Shown here: positions 48,765-57,863 of the stretch, piece by piece | Position numbering within the stretch: position 1 is the stretch's first letter | How the letters are laid out: the number at the start of each line of letters is the position of its first letter | Source: Aquabacterium olei | Lineage (GTDB): Bacteria; Pseudomonadota; Gammaproteobacteria; Burkholderiales; Burkholderiaceae_C | DNA: 64,000 nucleotides | Direction: 5' to 3' | NCBI RefSeq assembly: GCF_003100395.1 | Contig: NZ_CP029210.1 | Coordinates: forward strand, 2,604,001-2,668,000 | Notes under the pieces: model-generated | The model's input: the letters and a program-made list of their open reading frames with translations, nothing else | What the model was told of the DNA's origin: nothing | Databases searched by the model: none | Translations under genes and position numbers: made by a program

Positions 48765-50609
48765 ATGGCCACCTCTCCCGCCCCCCTGCACCCGCAACTC
48801 CAAGCCGTGACCGACCGCATCCGCGAACGCAGCGCGGCCCCGCGTGCGGCCTACCTGGCCCGCATCGACGCGGCAGGCCAGGCGGGCCCGGTCGAGCGCT
48901 CGGCGCTGGGTTGCACCAACCTCGCCCACGCCTACGCGGCCGCACCGGCCAGCGACAAGATCTGGCTGCGCGAACAACGCAGCCCCAACCTCGCCATCGT
49001 GTCGGCCTACAACGACATGCTGTCGGCCCACCAGCCGCTGGCCGAGTTCCCCGAGTGGATCAAGCAGGCCGCCCGCGAGGTGGGCGCCACGGCGCAGTTC
49101 GCCGGCGGCGTGCCCGCCATGTGCGACGGCGTCACGCAGGGCAAGGCCGGCATGGAACTGTCGCTCTTTTCGCGCGACGTGATCGCCATGTCCACGGCCA
49201 TCGCGTTGTCTCACAACATGTTTGACGCCACCCTGTGTCTGGGTGTGTGCGACAAGATCGTGCCCGGCCTGCTGATCGGCGCACTCAGCTTCGGCCACCT
49301 GCCCACCGTGTTCGTGCCCGCCGGCCCCATGACGACCGGTCTGAGCAACGACGACAAGGCCAAGGTGCGCCAGCGTTTTGCAGCCGGTGAGGTAGGCCAG
49401 GATGAACTGCTTGCCGCAGAAGAAAAGGCCTATCACGGCCCGGGCACCTGCACGTTCTACGGCACGGCCAACAGCAATCAGATGCTGATGGAGATCATGG
49501 GGCTGCACCTGCCCGGCTCGGCCTTCGTGCACCCGCACAGCGCGCTGCGTGCGGCCCTCACCCGCGAAGCCGCCCGCCAGGCTGCGCGCCTGACCCGTCT
49601 GGGCAGCCAGTACACCCCCGTGGGCCACGTCATCGACGAACGGGCGGTCGTCAACGGGCTGGTCGGCCTGATGGCCACCGGCGGCTCCACCAACCACACG
49701 CTGCATCTGGTGGCGATGGCGCGCGCGGCCGGCATCGTGATCGACTGGGACGACTTCGATGCGATCTCGACCATCACGCCGTTGCTGGCCCGGGTCTACC
49801 CCAACGGCAAGGCGGATGTGAACCACTTCCACGCGGCGGGCGGCATGGCCTTCCTCATCCGCGAGCTGCTGGATGCCGGCCTGCTGCATGAAGACGTGAA
49901 GACCGTGGCCGGCGGCACCGAAGGCCTGCGCGCCTACACCCGCCTGCCGCAGCTGGACGGCGACCATCTGGTATGGGTGGACGCGCCTGCACAAAGCGGC
50001 GACGCCAGCGTGGTCAGCACCGTGAGCGCCCCCTTCTCGCCCGATGGCGGCCTGCGCGTGCTCAAGGGCAACCTGGGTCGCTCGGTCATCAAGGTCTCGG
50101 CGGTCAAGCCCGAGAACCGGCTGGTGGAAGCGCCTGCCGTTCTCTTCAACGACCAGAGTGAACTCATTGCCGCTTACAAGCGCGGCGAGCTCAACCGCGA
50201 CTTCGTGGCCGTGGTGCGCTTCCAGGGCCCGCGGGCCAACGGCATGCCCGAACTCCACTCGCTGACGCCCACGCTGGCCAACCTGCAGGACAAGGGCTTC
50301 AAGGTGGCGCTGGTGACCGACGGCCGCATGTCCGGTGCCTCGGGCAAGGTGCCGGCCGCCATCCACATGACGCCGGAAGTGACGGCGGGCGGTCCGCTGG
50401 GCAAGGTACGTGCGGGCGACCTGATCCGGCTGGACGCCGACGCCGGCACGCTCGAAGCCCTGGTGCCGCAGGCCGAATGGGCCCAGCGCACCGTGGACAC
50501 CACCGATCTGTCGGCCAACGGGTTCGGCACGGGCCGCGAGCTGTTCGGCGGCTTCCGCCAGGCTGTCACCGGCGCCGAACAGGGCGCCATGAGTTTCGGC
50601 AGCTTCTGA
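48765..50609 (+). CDS. edd: Phosphogluconate dehydratase
   Basis: A 614-residue Edd of the IlvD/Edd family that converts 6-phosphogluconate to KDPG with an Fe-S cluster. Motifs: [72 protein letters not shown] and [17 protein letters not shown]. The ATG at 48765 ([19 protein letters not shown]) is the family start. An in-frame ATG at 48717 would add 16 unlikely residues. Followed by eda (52-base gap). Confidence 0.96.
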   Translation: MATSPAPLHPQLQAVTDRIRERSAAPRAAYLARIDAAGQAGPVERSALGCTNLAHAYAAAPASDKIWLREQRSPNLAIVSAYNDMLSAHQPLAEFPEWIKQAAREVGATAQFAGGVPAMCDGVTQGKAGMELSLFSRDVIAMSTAIALSHNMFDATLCLGVCDKIVPGLLIGALSFGHLPTVFVPAGPMTTGLSNDDKAKVRQRFAAGEVGQDELLAAEEKAYHGPGTCTFYGTANSNQMLMEIMGLHLPGSAFVHPHSALRAALTREAARQAARLTRLGSQYTPVGHVIDERAVVNGLVGLMATGGSTNHTLHLVAMARAAGIVIDWDDFDAISTITPLLARVYPNGKADVNHFHAAGGMAFLIRELLDAGLLHEDVKTVAGGTEGLRAYTRLPQLDGDHLVWVDAPAQSGDASVVSTVSAPFSPDGGLRVLKGNLGRSVIKVSAVKPENRLVEAPAVLFNDQSELIAAYKRGELNRDFVAVVRFQGPRANGMPELHSLTPTLANLQDKGFKVALVTDGRMSGASGKVPAAIHMTPEVTAGGPLGKVRAGDLIRLDADAGTLEALVPQAEWAQRTVDTTDLSANGFGTGRELFGGFRQAVTGAEQGAMSFGSF

Positions 50610-50661
50610 CCCGCCTCGCACACTCGCTCACTCACTGATCCTCTGCAAGAAAGACACGACG

Positions 50662-51303
50662 ATGCCCAACCTCAATCCCGGCCTGGCTTCCTTCATGCGC
50701 TTGAGCCCCGTGATCCCGGTGCTGGTGATCGATCGCACCGAAGACGCCGTACCGCTGGGCCGCGCGCTGGTCGAAGGCGGCCTGAAGGTGCTGGAGATCA
50801 CGCTGCGCACGCCGAACGCACTCGAGGTGATCCGCGAGATCGCGCAGCACGTGGACGGGGCCGTGGTGGCCGCGGGCACCGTGACCACCCCTGCCCAGTG
50901 GGAGGCCGCAGCCGAAGCGGGCGCGCAGTTCATGGTGTCGCCCGGGCTGACACCGGCCCTGATCGAGCACGCGCAGCACGCCACCACCGGCCTGCTGCCG
51001 GGCGTGGCCACGGCATCCGAACTGATGACCGCCCTGGATGGCAGCTTCACCCACTTCAAGTTCTTCCCGGCCCAGCAGGCCGGTGGCGTGGGCATGCTCA
51101 AGGCGCTGGGTGGGCCGTTTGCCGATGCGCTGTTCTGCCCGACGGGCGGCATCACGGTCGAGACCGCGCCTCAGTTCCTGAGCCTGCCCAACGTGGCCTG
51201 CGTGGGCGGCTCGTGGCTGGCCCCGGCAGCGCTGGTCAAGGCCGGTGACTGGAACGCCATTCGCGACCTGGCCCGGGCAGCCTCGGCCCTGCGCGCGGCC
51301 TGA
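50662..51303 (+). CDS. eda: KDPG aldolase (2-keto-3-deoxy-6-phosphogluconate aldolase)
   Basis: A 213-residue class I aldolase that splits KDPG to pyruvate and glyceraldehyde-3-phosphate. The Schiff-base lysine is in [13 protein letters not shown] (~132) and the catalytic glutamate in [31 protein letters not shown] is also typical. It completes the Entner-Doudoroff route with edd and is closed by a strong terminator. Confidence 0.97.
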   Translation: MPNLNPGLASFMRLSPVIPVLVIDRTEDAVPLGRALVEGGLKVLEITLRTPNALEVIREIAQHVDGAVVAAGTVTTPAQWEAAAEAGAQFMVSPGLTPALIEHAQHATTGLLPGVATASELMTALDGSFTHFKFFPAQQAGGVGMLKALGGPFADALFCPTGGITVETAPQFLSLPNVACVGGSWLAPAALVKAGDWNAIRDLARAASALRAA

Positions 51304-51350
51304 TCGCACCGTTGTTGTATGGGGTCAGCGCCAGCGCGGCGCAGACTTTT

Positions 51351-51387
51351 GACCGACTTGGCTTCAAGGCCTGGTCGGTCTTTTTTT
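51351..51387 (+). terminator. Rho-independent terminator of edd-eda
   Basis: Stem GACCGA / TCGGTC, with further pairing inside (GG/CC), followed by seven T. It lies about 48 bases after the eda stop. The convergent glk-hexR gene ends 19 bases further on. Confidence 0.88.
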
Positions 51388-51405
51388 GCTTGAACCGGCC
51401 TCGGC

Positions 51406-53232
51406 TCAGCGTGCGTGCGAGATCCACGCCGCCGCGTCTTCTCGCAGCCCGAACGGCGACTTCACCGAGCCCGGGCGCTGCATGGCCACGCCCACGGCCA
51501 GCACGTCGATCATCAGCAGATGCAGGATGCGCGACACCATGGAGAGCTGTTCGGTGCGGCCTTCGACGTGGTCCACCGCCAGCGTCACGGTGGCCCGCCG
51601 GGCCAGCGGCGAATCGCTCGCCGTGATGGCCACGACGGCCGCGCCGGCATTCAGCGCCTTGTCCACCGCATGAATGAGATCGGGCATGGCGCCCGAGCGG
51701 GACACGGCGACCACCACATCCCCCGGCCCCAGCAGGTCGGCCGCCATGGCCTGCAGAGCGCTGTCCGCGTGTGCCGTGGCCGGGATGCCGAAGCGCAGGA
51801 ATTTGTACTGCCCGTCGACCGCGACCACATGCGAGTTGCCCACCCCGTGGAACTCGACCCGCCGTGCCTGCTGCAGCAAGGCGATGGCGCGCCCGATGGC
51901 CTGCCCGTTGAGCCCGTCGCGCAGCGACACGATGGCCGACACCGTGTTGTCCAGCACCTTGGCCGACAGGTCGGGCGCGGCATCGTCGACCATGACCTGG
52001 CTGTGCCGCAAGGGAATGGTGCCCGTGAGCCCGGACGCCAGCTTGAGCTTGAAGTCCGACAGGCCCTCGAAGCCGAGGCTGCGGCAGAAACGGATCACCG
52101 TGGGCTGGCTCACCTCGGCCTGCCGGGCGATCTCGGCCACCGGTTCGTTCATGAAGGCGCGCGGATGCGCCAGCAGGTGATCGGCCACACGCTGCTCGGC
52201 CCGGCTCAACTCGTTGCGCAGGCTCTTGATGCGGGCCATGACGCCCCCATCCTGCAGCGCCGCACCCCGATCTCGCAGGTGATGCGTGAGCAGCGCCTCC
52301 AGCCCGGAGAACACAGGCCAGGGTGCGGTGACGAGCACGGTGGGCACGGCCGCGAGCCACGCTGAGAAGCGCCCCTTGCTTTCGAAGCGCGCACGGAAAC
52401 CGCCGGCCGCCAGCAAGGGCCCCATGCGCGGTAGCAGCTCGCCCCCGAGATACACGCCGCCGACCGCGCCCAGCATCAGCGCCACATCGGCCGCCACGGT
52501 GCCCAGCATGCGGGCGAACACCGCCACGGCGGCGGCACTGCGGGGCTCACCAGCGTGCGCCAGATCGATCACGGTGAATGCATCGGGTGGCGTGTCGGCC
52601 TGCGGGCCCAGCGTCTGCCAGATGAAGCGCAGGCCTTGCGCCGACACCAGCCGCTCTGCCGACACGTGTGGCCATTGCCGCCACGCTGCCTGCAGGATGG
52701 CCAGCTCGGTGTCATCGGCTGGTGCGAAGCTGATGTGGCCACCCTCGCTGCCCAGTGTGATGCGCCGGTCTTCGGCCGGAATCAGGCCCGACACCCCGAG
52801 CCCCTCGCCAGGCCCGATCAGGCCGATCACCCCGCCGGGCTGCGCCTGCCCGCCACCCAGTGCCACACAGGCCTCGGGCGGCAGCGCGGGCAGTGCCATG
52901 GCGAGCGCGGTGAAGTCGTTGACGACCAGCAGCGTTTCGAGGGAGAGCGACTCGCGCAGCGCCGACACCGACAGCCGCCAGCCCTTGTGGGTCAGCACCA
53001 CTTCGTCGTCGTGCACCGTGCCCGCCACGGCCAGCGCCAGATGGCGCAAAGGGCCTGCCTGCCGCCCAGCCTGCGCCACCCAGCCCGCCTTGAGCGCGCT
53101 GGCCAGCTGCGCCGGCCCCGTACACGCGCGCTGCTCGACGACCGGCGCACCCTGCTGAAGCGCGCCATCGGGCCGGCACAGCGTGAGGCGGCCATGGGGA
53201 TCCAACAGGGCAAGCAGACGAGATCCGTCCAT
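51406..53232 (-). CDS. hexR: Degenerate glucokinase domain fused to HexR (RpiR-family regulator with SIS domain)
   Basis: A 608-residue fusion. Residues 1-325 are glucokinase-like; 332-608 are HexR. HexR part: MARIKSLRNELSRAEQRVADHLL, helix-turn-helix VAEIARQAEVSQPTVIRFCRSLG, then a SIS sugar-phosphate domain (RRVEFHGVGNSHVVAVD, DVVVAVSRSGAMPDLI), the KDPG-sensing repressor layout. In the kinase part the phosphate loop GDxGGTNxR is absent: the protein starts MDGSRLLALLD, and the in-frame upstream codons contain no such motif before a stop. GAGTGLG is altered to GPGEGLG. Glucose-site residues remain: N105-D106, E163, H166, E193. ATG at 53230-53232; a TTG lies at 53253. Such fusions occur in Burkholderia, as far as I recall with an intact kinase. 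Confidence 0.9.
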   Translation of the reverse strand: MDGSRLLALLDPHGRLTLCRPDGALQQGAPVVEQRACTGPAQLASALKAGWVAQAGRQAGPLRHLALAVAGTVHDDEVVLTHKGWRLSVSALRESLSLETLLVVNDFTALAMALPALPPEACVALGGGQAQPGGVIGLIGPGEGLGVSGLIPAEDRRITLGSEGGHISFAPADDTELAILQAAWRQWPHVSAERLVSAQGLRFIWQTLGPQADTPPDAFTVIDLAHAGEPRSAAAVAVFARMLGTVAADVALMLGAVGGVYLGGELLPRMGPLLAAGGFRARFESKGRFSAWLAAVPTVLVTAPWPVFSGLEALLTHHLRDRGAALQDGGVMARIKSLRNELSRAEQRVADHLLAHPRAFMNEPVAEIARQAEVSQPTVIRFCRSLGFEGLSDFKLKLASGLTGTIPLRHSQVMVDDAAPDLSAKVLDNTVSAIVSLRDGLNGQAIGRAIALLQQARRVEFHGVGNSHVVAVDGQYKFLRFGIPATAHADSALQAMAADLLGPGDVVVAVSRSGAMPDLIHAVDKALNAGAAVVAITASDSPLARRATVTLAVDHVEGRTEQLSMVSRILHLLMIDVLAVGVAMQRPGSVKSPFGLREDAAAWISHAR

Positions 53233-53386
53233 CGAAACAGCAGCGGTCGGCAAGGTGAGTGAGGGTGGAGGCCAGGGCGCGAGTCAGTATAGGGCGAGCG
53301 CCTTCTCTTCCCACTTGGTCCGGGGGGAGACCACGCAATCCCTTAGGCGACCTTTCTGGCATCTGACTTAGCCTGTCTTCAACCCG

Positions 53387-53404
53387 GGCGAGGTCTGCCT
53401 CGCC
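53387..53404. other. Hairpin in the gap between hexR and the exporter operon
   Basis: A perfect 7-bp stem GGCGAGG / CCTCGCC with loop TCTG, without a T run. It lies in the 271-base divergent gap, which must hold promoters for both sides. No HexR-type box like that at 48594 was seen in this gap. Confidence 0.35.
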
Positions 53405-53474
53405 ACCGCAATCACAGACGCCCCCGCTTGTCCATGGGTTCTAGCCCGGCGGGGCCTTGGTTCGGGGGTCGGCT

Positions 53475-53489
53475 TAACGATCATCGTTA
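53475..53489. promoter_or_regulatory. 15-bp palindrome just upstream of the exporter operon, candidate operator
   Basis: TAACGATCATCGTTA is a perfect palindrome (7-bp arms, 1-base centre) ending 14 bases before the adaptor start at 53504. Its size and place fit a TetR/MarR-type repressor site in the leader or promoter. No regulator gene of that type is adjacent. Confidence 0.5.
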
Positions 53490-53503
53490 GCAGTGAAGTG
53501 ACA

Positions 53504-54772
53504 ATGCAGAATCTCGATTTACCGAGCAGTGACACCATGACGACCGACGCCGCAGCCCCTTCCGCACTGTCCCGCCTGAAGATCGACAGGAGCGTGCAGG
53601 CCAAGACCCGGCGCCCCTCCGCGCTGCTGCCCTGGCTCATCGCGGGCGGGGTGGGCCTCGCCGCCGCAGGTGCCTGGACGCTCTACCCCCGCACCGCCGA
53701 AGTCACGGCCACCTCGGTCGTGCAAAGCACGCCGTCGCAGCAGTATGTCCAGCTCACGGCCTCCGGCTACGTGGTGGCACAGCGCCGTGCCGCGGTGTCG
53801 TCCAAGGCTTCGGGCCGGCTGCTCGAACTCACCGTGCGTGAGGGCTCGAACGTGAAGAAGGGCGAGCTGCTGGCCCGCCTGGACGCCAGCGACATCCAGG
53901 CCGGCATCATGGCCGCCGAGGCCGCCGTGCTGCAGGCCGAAGCGAACCAGAAGCAGGCCATGGTGCAGCTCATCAACGCCCGCGCCGAGACGACCCGCAC
54001 CCGCAGCCTCGAAGCCCAGGGCTTTGTCTCCGGGCAGATGGTCGACAGCGTGGTGAGCAAGAACAAGGCGGTCTTCGCGCAGGTGTCGGCCGCCGAAGCC
54101 GCGCTGGCCCAGGCCCGTGCGCAGCTCAAGGCCCAGAAGGTGGCGCTCGACTACACCGAGATCCGCGCGCCGTTCGACGGCGTCGTGCTGGTGAAGAACG
54201 CCAACGTGGGCGACATCATCATGCCGATGTCGAGCGCGGCCGGCGCACAGGGCGCCGTGGTGACGATGGCCGACATGGGCACGCTCGAAGTCGAGGCCGA
54301 CGTCTCGGAAGGCAACCTCTCGAAGGCCCGCCCCGGCCAGCCGGTCGAGATCACGCTGGACGCCCTGCCCGGCAAACGCTTCAAGGGCCACGTGGTCGGC
54401 ATCGTGCCCACGGTCGACCGGGCCAAGGCCACGGTCATGACGAAGATCCGCTTCGACCAGCTCGACCCCCGTGTGCTGCCGGAAATGAGCGCCAAGGTGG
54501 CCTTCCTGTCGCGCGAGATCTCCGACGCCGACCAGCAGCCCGTGACGGCCGTGCCCGCCGCGGCCATCGCGCGCCAGGGTGAGCAACACGTGGTCTGGCG
54601 TGTGCGCCAGGCCGATGACCGCAACACGGTGGAAGCCGTGGCCGTCAAGCCGGGCCGCCAGTTGGGCGAGTTCCGCGAAGTCAGCGGGCCCATCAAACCG
54701 GGCGACAAGATCGTGGCCACACCCCCTGCCCGCCTGAAGGACGGCGCCCGCGTCGCGCTCAGCGCCTCCTGA
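53504..54772 (+). CDS. MacA/HlyD-type periplasmic adaptor of an ABC exporter
   Basis: About 422 residues. One N-terminal membrane anchor (LLPWLIAGGVGLAAAGAWTL), then YVVAQRRAAVSSKASGRLLEL and EGSNVKKGELLARLD (lipoyl domain halves). A helical hairpin (~120-200) and a beta-barrel/proximal domain follow. It should form a periplasmic bridge for the ABC transporter encoded next. Start: ATG at 53504 or GTG at 53498; the Shine-Dalgarno is weak in both. Second adaptor gene of the window; unlike 34268-35407 it is not a lipoprotein. Confidence 0.92.
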   Translation: MQNLDLPSSDTMTTDAAAPSALSRLKIDRSVQAKTRRPSALLPWLIAGGVGLAAAGAWTLYPRTAEVTATSVVQSTPSQQYVQLTASGYVVAQRRAAVSSKASGRLLELTVREGSNVKKGELLARLDASDIQAGIMAAEAAVLQAEANQKQAMVQLINARAETTRTRSLEAQGFVSGQMVDSVVSKNKAVFAQVSAAEAALAQARAQLKAQKVALDYTEIRAPFDGVVLVKNANVGDIIMPMSSAAGAQGAVVTMADMGTLEVEADVSEGNLSKARPGQPVEITLDALPGKRFKGHVVGIVPTVDRAKATVMTKIRFDQLDPRVLPEMSAKVAFLSREISDADQQPVTAVPAAAIARQGEQHVVWRVRQADDRNTVEAVAVKPGRQLGEFREVSGPIKPGDKIVATPPARLKDGARVALSAS

Positions 54773-54793
54773 CGTCACCAGCAGTACGACACC

Positions 54794-55501
54794 ATGCAGG
54801 CCCCCAAGCGCGAACCGGTGATCCGCATCGATCACCTCAGCAAGACCTACACCCGCGGCGGGCAGCCCATTCCGGTGCTGCGCGACATCAACCTCGAGGT
54901 CACCGAAGCCGAGTTCGTCTCGCTGATGGGCCCCAGCGGCTCGGGCAAGAGCACGCTGCTCAACCTCATTGCCGGCATCGACCAGCCCAGCAGCGGCACC
55001 ATCGCCATCAACGGGGTCGACATCGCCACGCTCGATGAAACCGCACTCGCCGACTGGCGCGCGGCCAACGTCGGCTTCATCTTCCAGTTCTACAACCTGA
55101 TGCCGGTGCTGACGGCGTACGAGAATGTCGAGCTGCCCCTGCTGCTGACCAACCTGAGCCGGCGCCAGCGCAAGGCCCATGTCGAAGCCGCACTCGAGAT
55201 GGTGCGCCTGGCCGATCGCATGGACCACTACCCCAACGAGCTCTCGGGTGGCCAGCAGCAGCGCGTGGCCATTGCGCGGGCCCTGGTGACCGACCCCACA
55301 CTGATCGTGGCCGACGAGCCCACCGGCGACCTCGACCGCGCCACCGGCGAAGAAGTGCTGGCCCTGATGGACGAACTGCACCGCGATCTGGGCAAGACCA
55401 TCGTGATGGTGACGCACGACCCCAAGGCCGCTGCACGCGCCAGCCGCATGATCCACCTCGAGAAGGGCGTGCTGGTCAGCGATCCGGCCGACGCCCACTG
55501 A
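54794..55501 (+). CDS. ABC transporter ATP-binding protein (MacB/LolD type)
   Basis: A 235-residue ATPase. Walker [10 protein letters not shown], signature [15 protein letters not shown], Walker [13 protein letters not shown] and switch MVTHDPKAA are present. The sequence class ([41 protein letters not shown]) is that of MacB/LolD, which power mechanotransmission by FtsX-like permeases. Two such permeases follow directly. Confidence 0.95.
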   Translation: MQAPKREPVIRIDHLSKTYTRGGQPIPVLRDINLEVTEAEFVSLMGPSGSGKSTLLNLIAGIDQPSSGTIAINGVDIATLDETALADWRAANVGFIFQFYNLMPVLTAYENVELPLLLTNLSRRQRKAHVEAALEMVRLADRMDHYPNELSGGQQQRVAIARALVTDPTLIVADEPTGDLDRATGEEVLALMDELHRDLGKTIVMVTHDPKAAARASRMIHLEKGVLVSDPADAH

Positions 55502-55515
55502 CCGCGCGGGCCACG

Positions 55516-56676
55516 ATGTTCCTGTTCAAGCTGCTGCTGAAGAACGCCTTCAGACACAAGCTGCGCACCCTGCTGACCATGGTGGGCCTCATCGTGGCCA
55601 TCAGCGCCTTCGGGCTGTTGCGCACCATTGTCGATGCCTGGTATGCCGGCGTGGATGCCACCTCCAGCACACGCCTCATCACGCGCAGCGCCATCTCGGT
55701 GGGCTACCCGCTGCCGCTGTACTACGCCGAACGCATCCGCAAGATCGAGGGCATCACCGACGTGACGTGGGCCAACTGGTTCGGCGGCATCTACATCGAC
55801 CGCAAGAACTTCTTTGCCCGTTTCGCGGTGGATGGCCCGAGCTACTTCACGCTCTACCCCGAGTACCGCGTCAGCGACGAACACAAGGCAGCCTTCCTCG
55901 CCGACCGCCGCGGGGCCATCGTCGGCCGCAAGATCGCGCAGCGCTTCGGCTGGCAGGTGGGCGACACCATCCCGCTGCAGGGCAACATCTACCCGGGCAA
56001 CTGGAACTTCACGATCCGCGGCATCTACACCGGCGCAGATGCCCGCACCGACGAGACGCTCATGCTGATGCACTGGTCGCTGCTCGCCGAAAGCGTGCGC
56101 CAGCGCGTGGGCTCGGCCCAGGCCAACCAGGTCGGCCTGTACGTGGTCGGCATCAAGGACCCGAACCGCGCTGCCGCCATCTCGCAGGAGATCGACGCGC
56201 TGTTCCGCAACTCCGGCGCCGAGACCCGCACGGAAACCGAGAAGTCCTTTCAGCTGGGCATCGTGGCCATGAGCCAGGCGGTGCTGATGGCGATCCGTGC
56301 GGTCAGTTTCGTCGTCGTGCTCATCATCATGGCGGTGATGGCCAACACCATGACCATGACGGCGCGGGAGCGCCTGGCCGAGTACGCCACGCTCAAGGCC
56401 CTGGGCTTCTCGCCGGGCTTTGTCGTCAAGCTGCTGTTCGGCGAGAGCCTGATGATCGCGGCCATCGGCGGGGCACTCGGCATCGCCGCCACCTTCCCGC
56501 TGGCCAGCGCCTTCCTGTCGCAGACGCAGCAGCTCTTCAAGGTCTTCGCCGTGTCACAAGAGACCATGCTGATCCAGGCCGGGGCGGCCCTGGTCGTGGG
56601 CCTGATTGCCGCCGCCTGGCCCGCCTGGAAGATGTCGCGCATCGACATCGTTCAAGGCCTGCGCCACATCGCCTGA
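55516..56676 (+). CDS. FtsX-like ABC transporter permease, first of two
   Basis: A 386-residue MacB/FtsX-family permease: one N-terminal membrane helix ([20 protein letters not shown]), a large periplasmic domain (~45-255), and three C-terminal helices with the FtsX motif [21 protein letters not shown]. It lies 14 bases after the ATPase gene. It differs from the next permease in sequence, suggesting a heterodimer. Confidence 0.92.
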   Translation: MFLFKLLLKNAFRHKLRTLLTMVGLIVAISAFGLLRTIVDAWYAGVDATSSTRLITRSAISVGYPLPLYYAERIRKIEGITDVTWANWFGGIYIDRKNFFARFAVDGPSYFTLYPEYRVSDEHKAAFLADRRGAIVGRKIAQRFGWQVGDTIPLQGNIYPGNWNFTIRGIYTGADARTDETLMLMHWSLLAESVRQRVGSAQANQVGLYVVGIKDPNRAAAISQEIDALFRNSGAETRTETEKSFQLGIVAMSQAVLMAIRAVSFVVVLIIMAVMANTMTMTARERLAEYATLKALGFSPGFVVKLLFGESLMIAAIGGALGIAATFPLASAFLSQTQQLFKVFAVSQETMLIQAGAALVVGLIAAAWPAWKMSRIDIVQGLRHIA

Positions 56677-56685
56677 CGCTCGACC

Positions 56686-57855
56686 ATGCGCGCCATTCCC
56701 CTCTCCTACGTGATGCGCAACCTCTGGGTGCGCCGGGTCACCACCGCGTTGACGGCCGGTGGCATGGCGCTGGTGGTGTTCGTGTTCGCCACCGTGCTGA
56801 TGATGAGCGAAGGCATCAACGAAACCATGGTGGCCACGGGCCAGCTCGACAACGTCATCGTGCTGCGCAAGGGTGCCGGCACCGAGATCAACTCGGCCAT
56901 CTCGCGGGATCAGGCCGCCGCCATCGAGGCCTTGCCGGCCGTGGCGAACGACAGCCTCGGGCGCAAGCAGCTCTCGCGCGAGGTGGTGGTGCTCAACAAC
57001 CTGCCCAAGCGGGACAGCGGCGAGCTCAGCAACGTCACGGTGCGCGGCACCAACGCCGTCGGCATCGGGCTGCGGCCGCAGGTCAGGCTGGTGCGGGGGC
57101 GGATGTTCCAGCCCGGCACGTCCGAGGTCATCGTCGGCTCGGGCATCGTGCGCGGTTTTGCCAACATGGAAATCGGCCACACGCTGCACTTCGCCGGCCG
57201 GGACTGGGTGGTGGTCGGGCACTTCGATGCACAGCGCAGCGGCTTCGACTCCGAACTCTGGGCCGACAGTGAGCAGGTGATGCAGGCCTTTCACCGCGCG
57301 GTGTACTCGACCCTGCTCTACCGCCTGAGCCACCCGGGTGCGCTCGAGGCCACACGCCAGGCCATGGCCACCGACCCCCGGCTGCAGATGGACGCCAAAC
57401 TGGAGCAGCGCTTCTACGCCGAGCAATCCGAATCCATGTCACGCTTCATCCGGCTGCTGGGCCTGTCGCTGTCGGTCATCTTCTCGATCGGCGCCATCGT
57501 GGGCGCCATGATCACCATGTTCGCGGCGGTGGCCTCGCGCATCGGCGAGATCGGCACCCTGCGTGCACTGGGCTTCCGCAAAGAGGCCGTGCTGATCGCC
57601 TTTCTGGGCGAATCGCTCGGGCTGGCCCTGGTGGGCGGGCTGGTGGGACTGGGCGCGGCCTCGCTGATGCAGATGGTCAACATCTCGACGGTGAACTACC
57701 AGACCTTCTCCGAGATCGCCTTCCGCTTCCGGTTCACGCCGACGGTGGCGGGCCAGACCATGGCCTTCGCGCTGCTGATGGGCTTTCTGGGCGGCTTCGT
57801 GCCAGCCTGGCGCGCCGCCCGGCTGAGCATCATCGAGTGCCTGCGGCAGGCGTGA
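56686..57855 (+). CDS. FtsX-like ABC transporter permease, second of two
   Basis: A 389-residue permease with the same layout: N-terminal helix (VTTALTAGGMALVVFVFATVL), periplasmic domain (~40-265) and three C-terminal helices with ASRIGEIGTLRALGFRKEAV. Only 9 bases separate it from the first permease. A MacA-type adaptor, one ATPase and two separate permeases form a complete exporter of the MacAB class. An outer-membrane channel must come from elsewhere. Substrate unknown. Confidence 0.92.
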   Translation: MRAIPLSYVMRNLWVRRVTTALTAGGMALVVFVFATVLMMSEGINETMVATGQLDNVIVLRKGAGTEINSAISRDQAAAIEALPAVANDSLGRKQLSREVVVLNNLPKRDSGELSNVTVRGTNAVGIGLRPQVRLVRGRMFQPGTSEVIVGSGIVRGFANMEIGHTLHFAGRDWVVVGHFDAQRSGFDSELWADSEQVMQAFHRAVYSTLLYRLSHPGALEATRQAMATDPRLQMDAKLEQRFYAEQSESMSRFIRLLGLSLSVIFSIGAIVGAMITMFAAVASRIGEIGTLRALGFRKEAVLIAFLGESLGLALVGGLVGLGAASLMQMVNISTVNYQTFSEIAFRFRFTPTVAGQTMAFALLMGFLGGFVPAWRAARLSIIECLRQA

Positions 57856-57863
57856 TCGGCATC

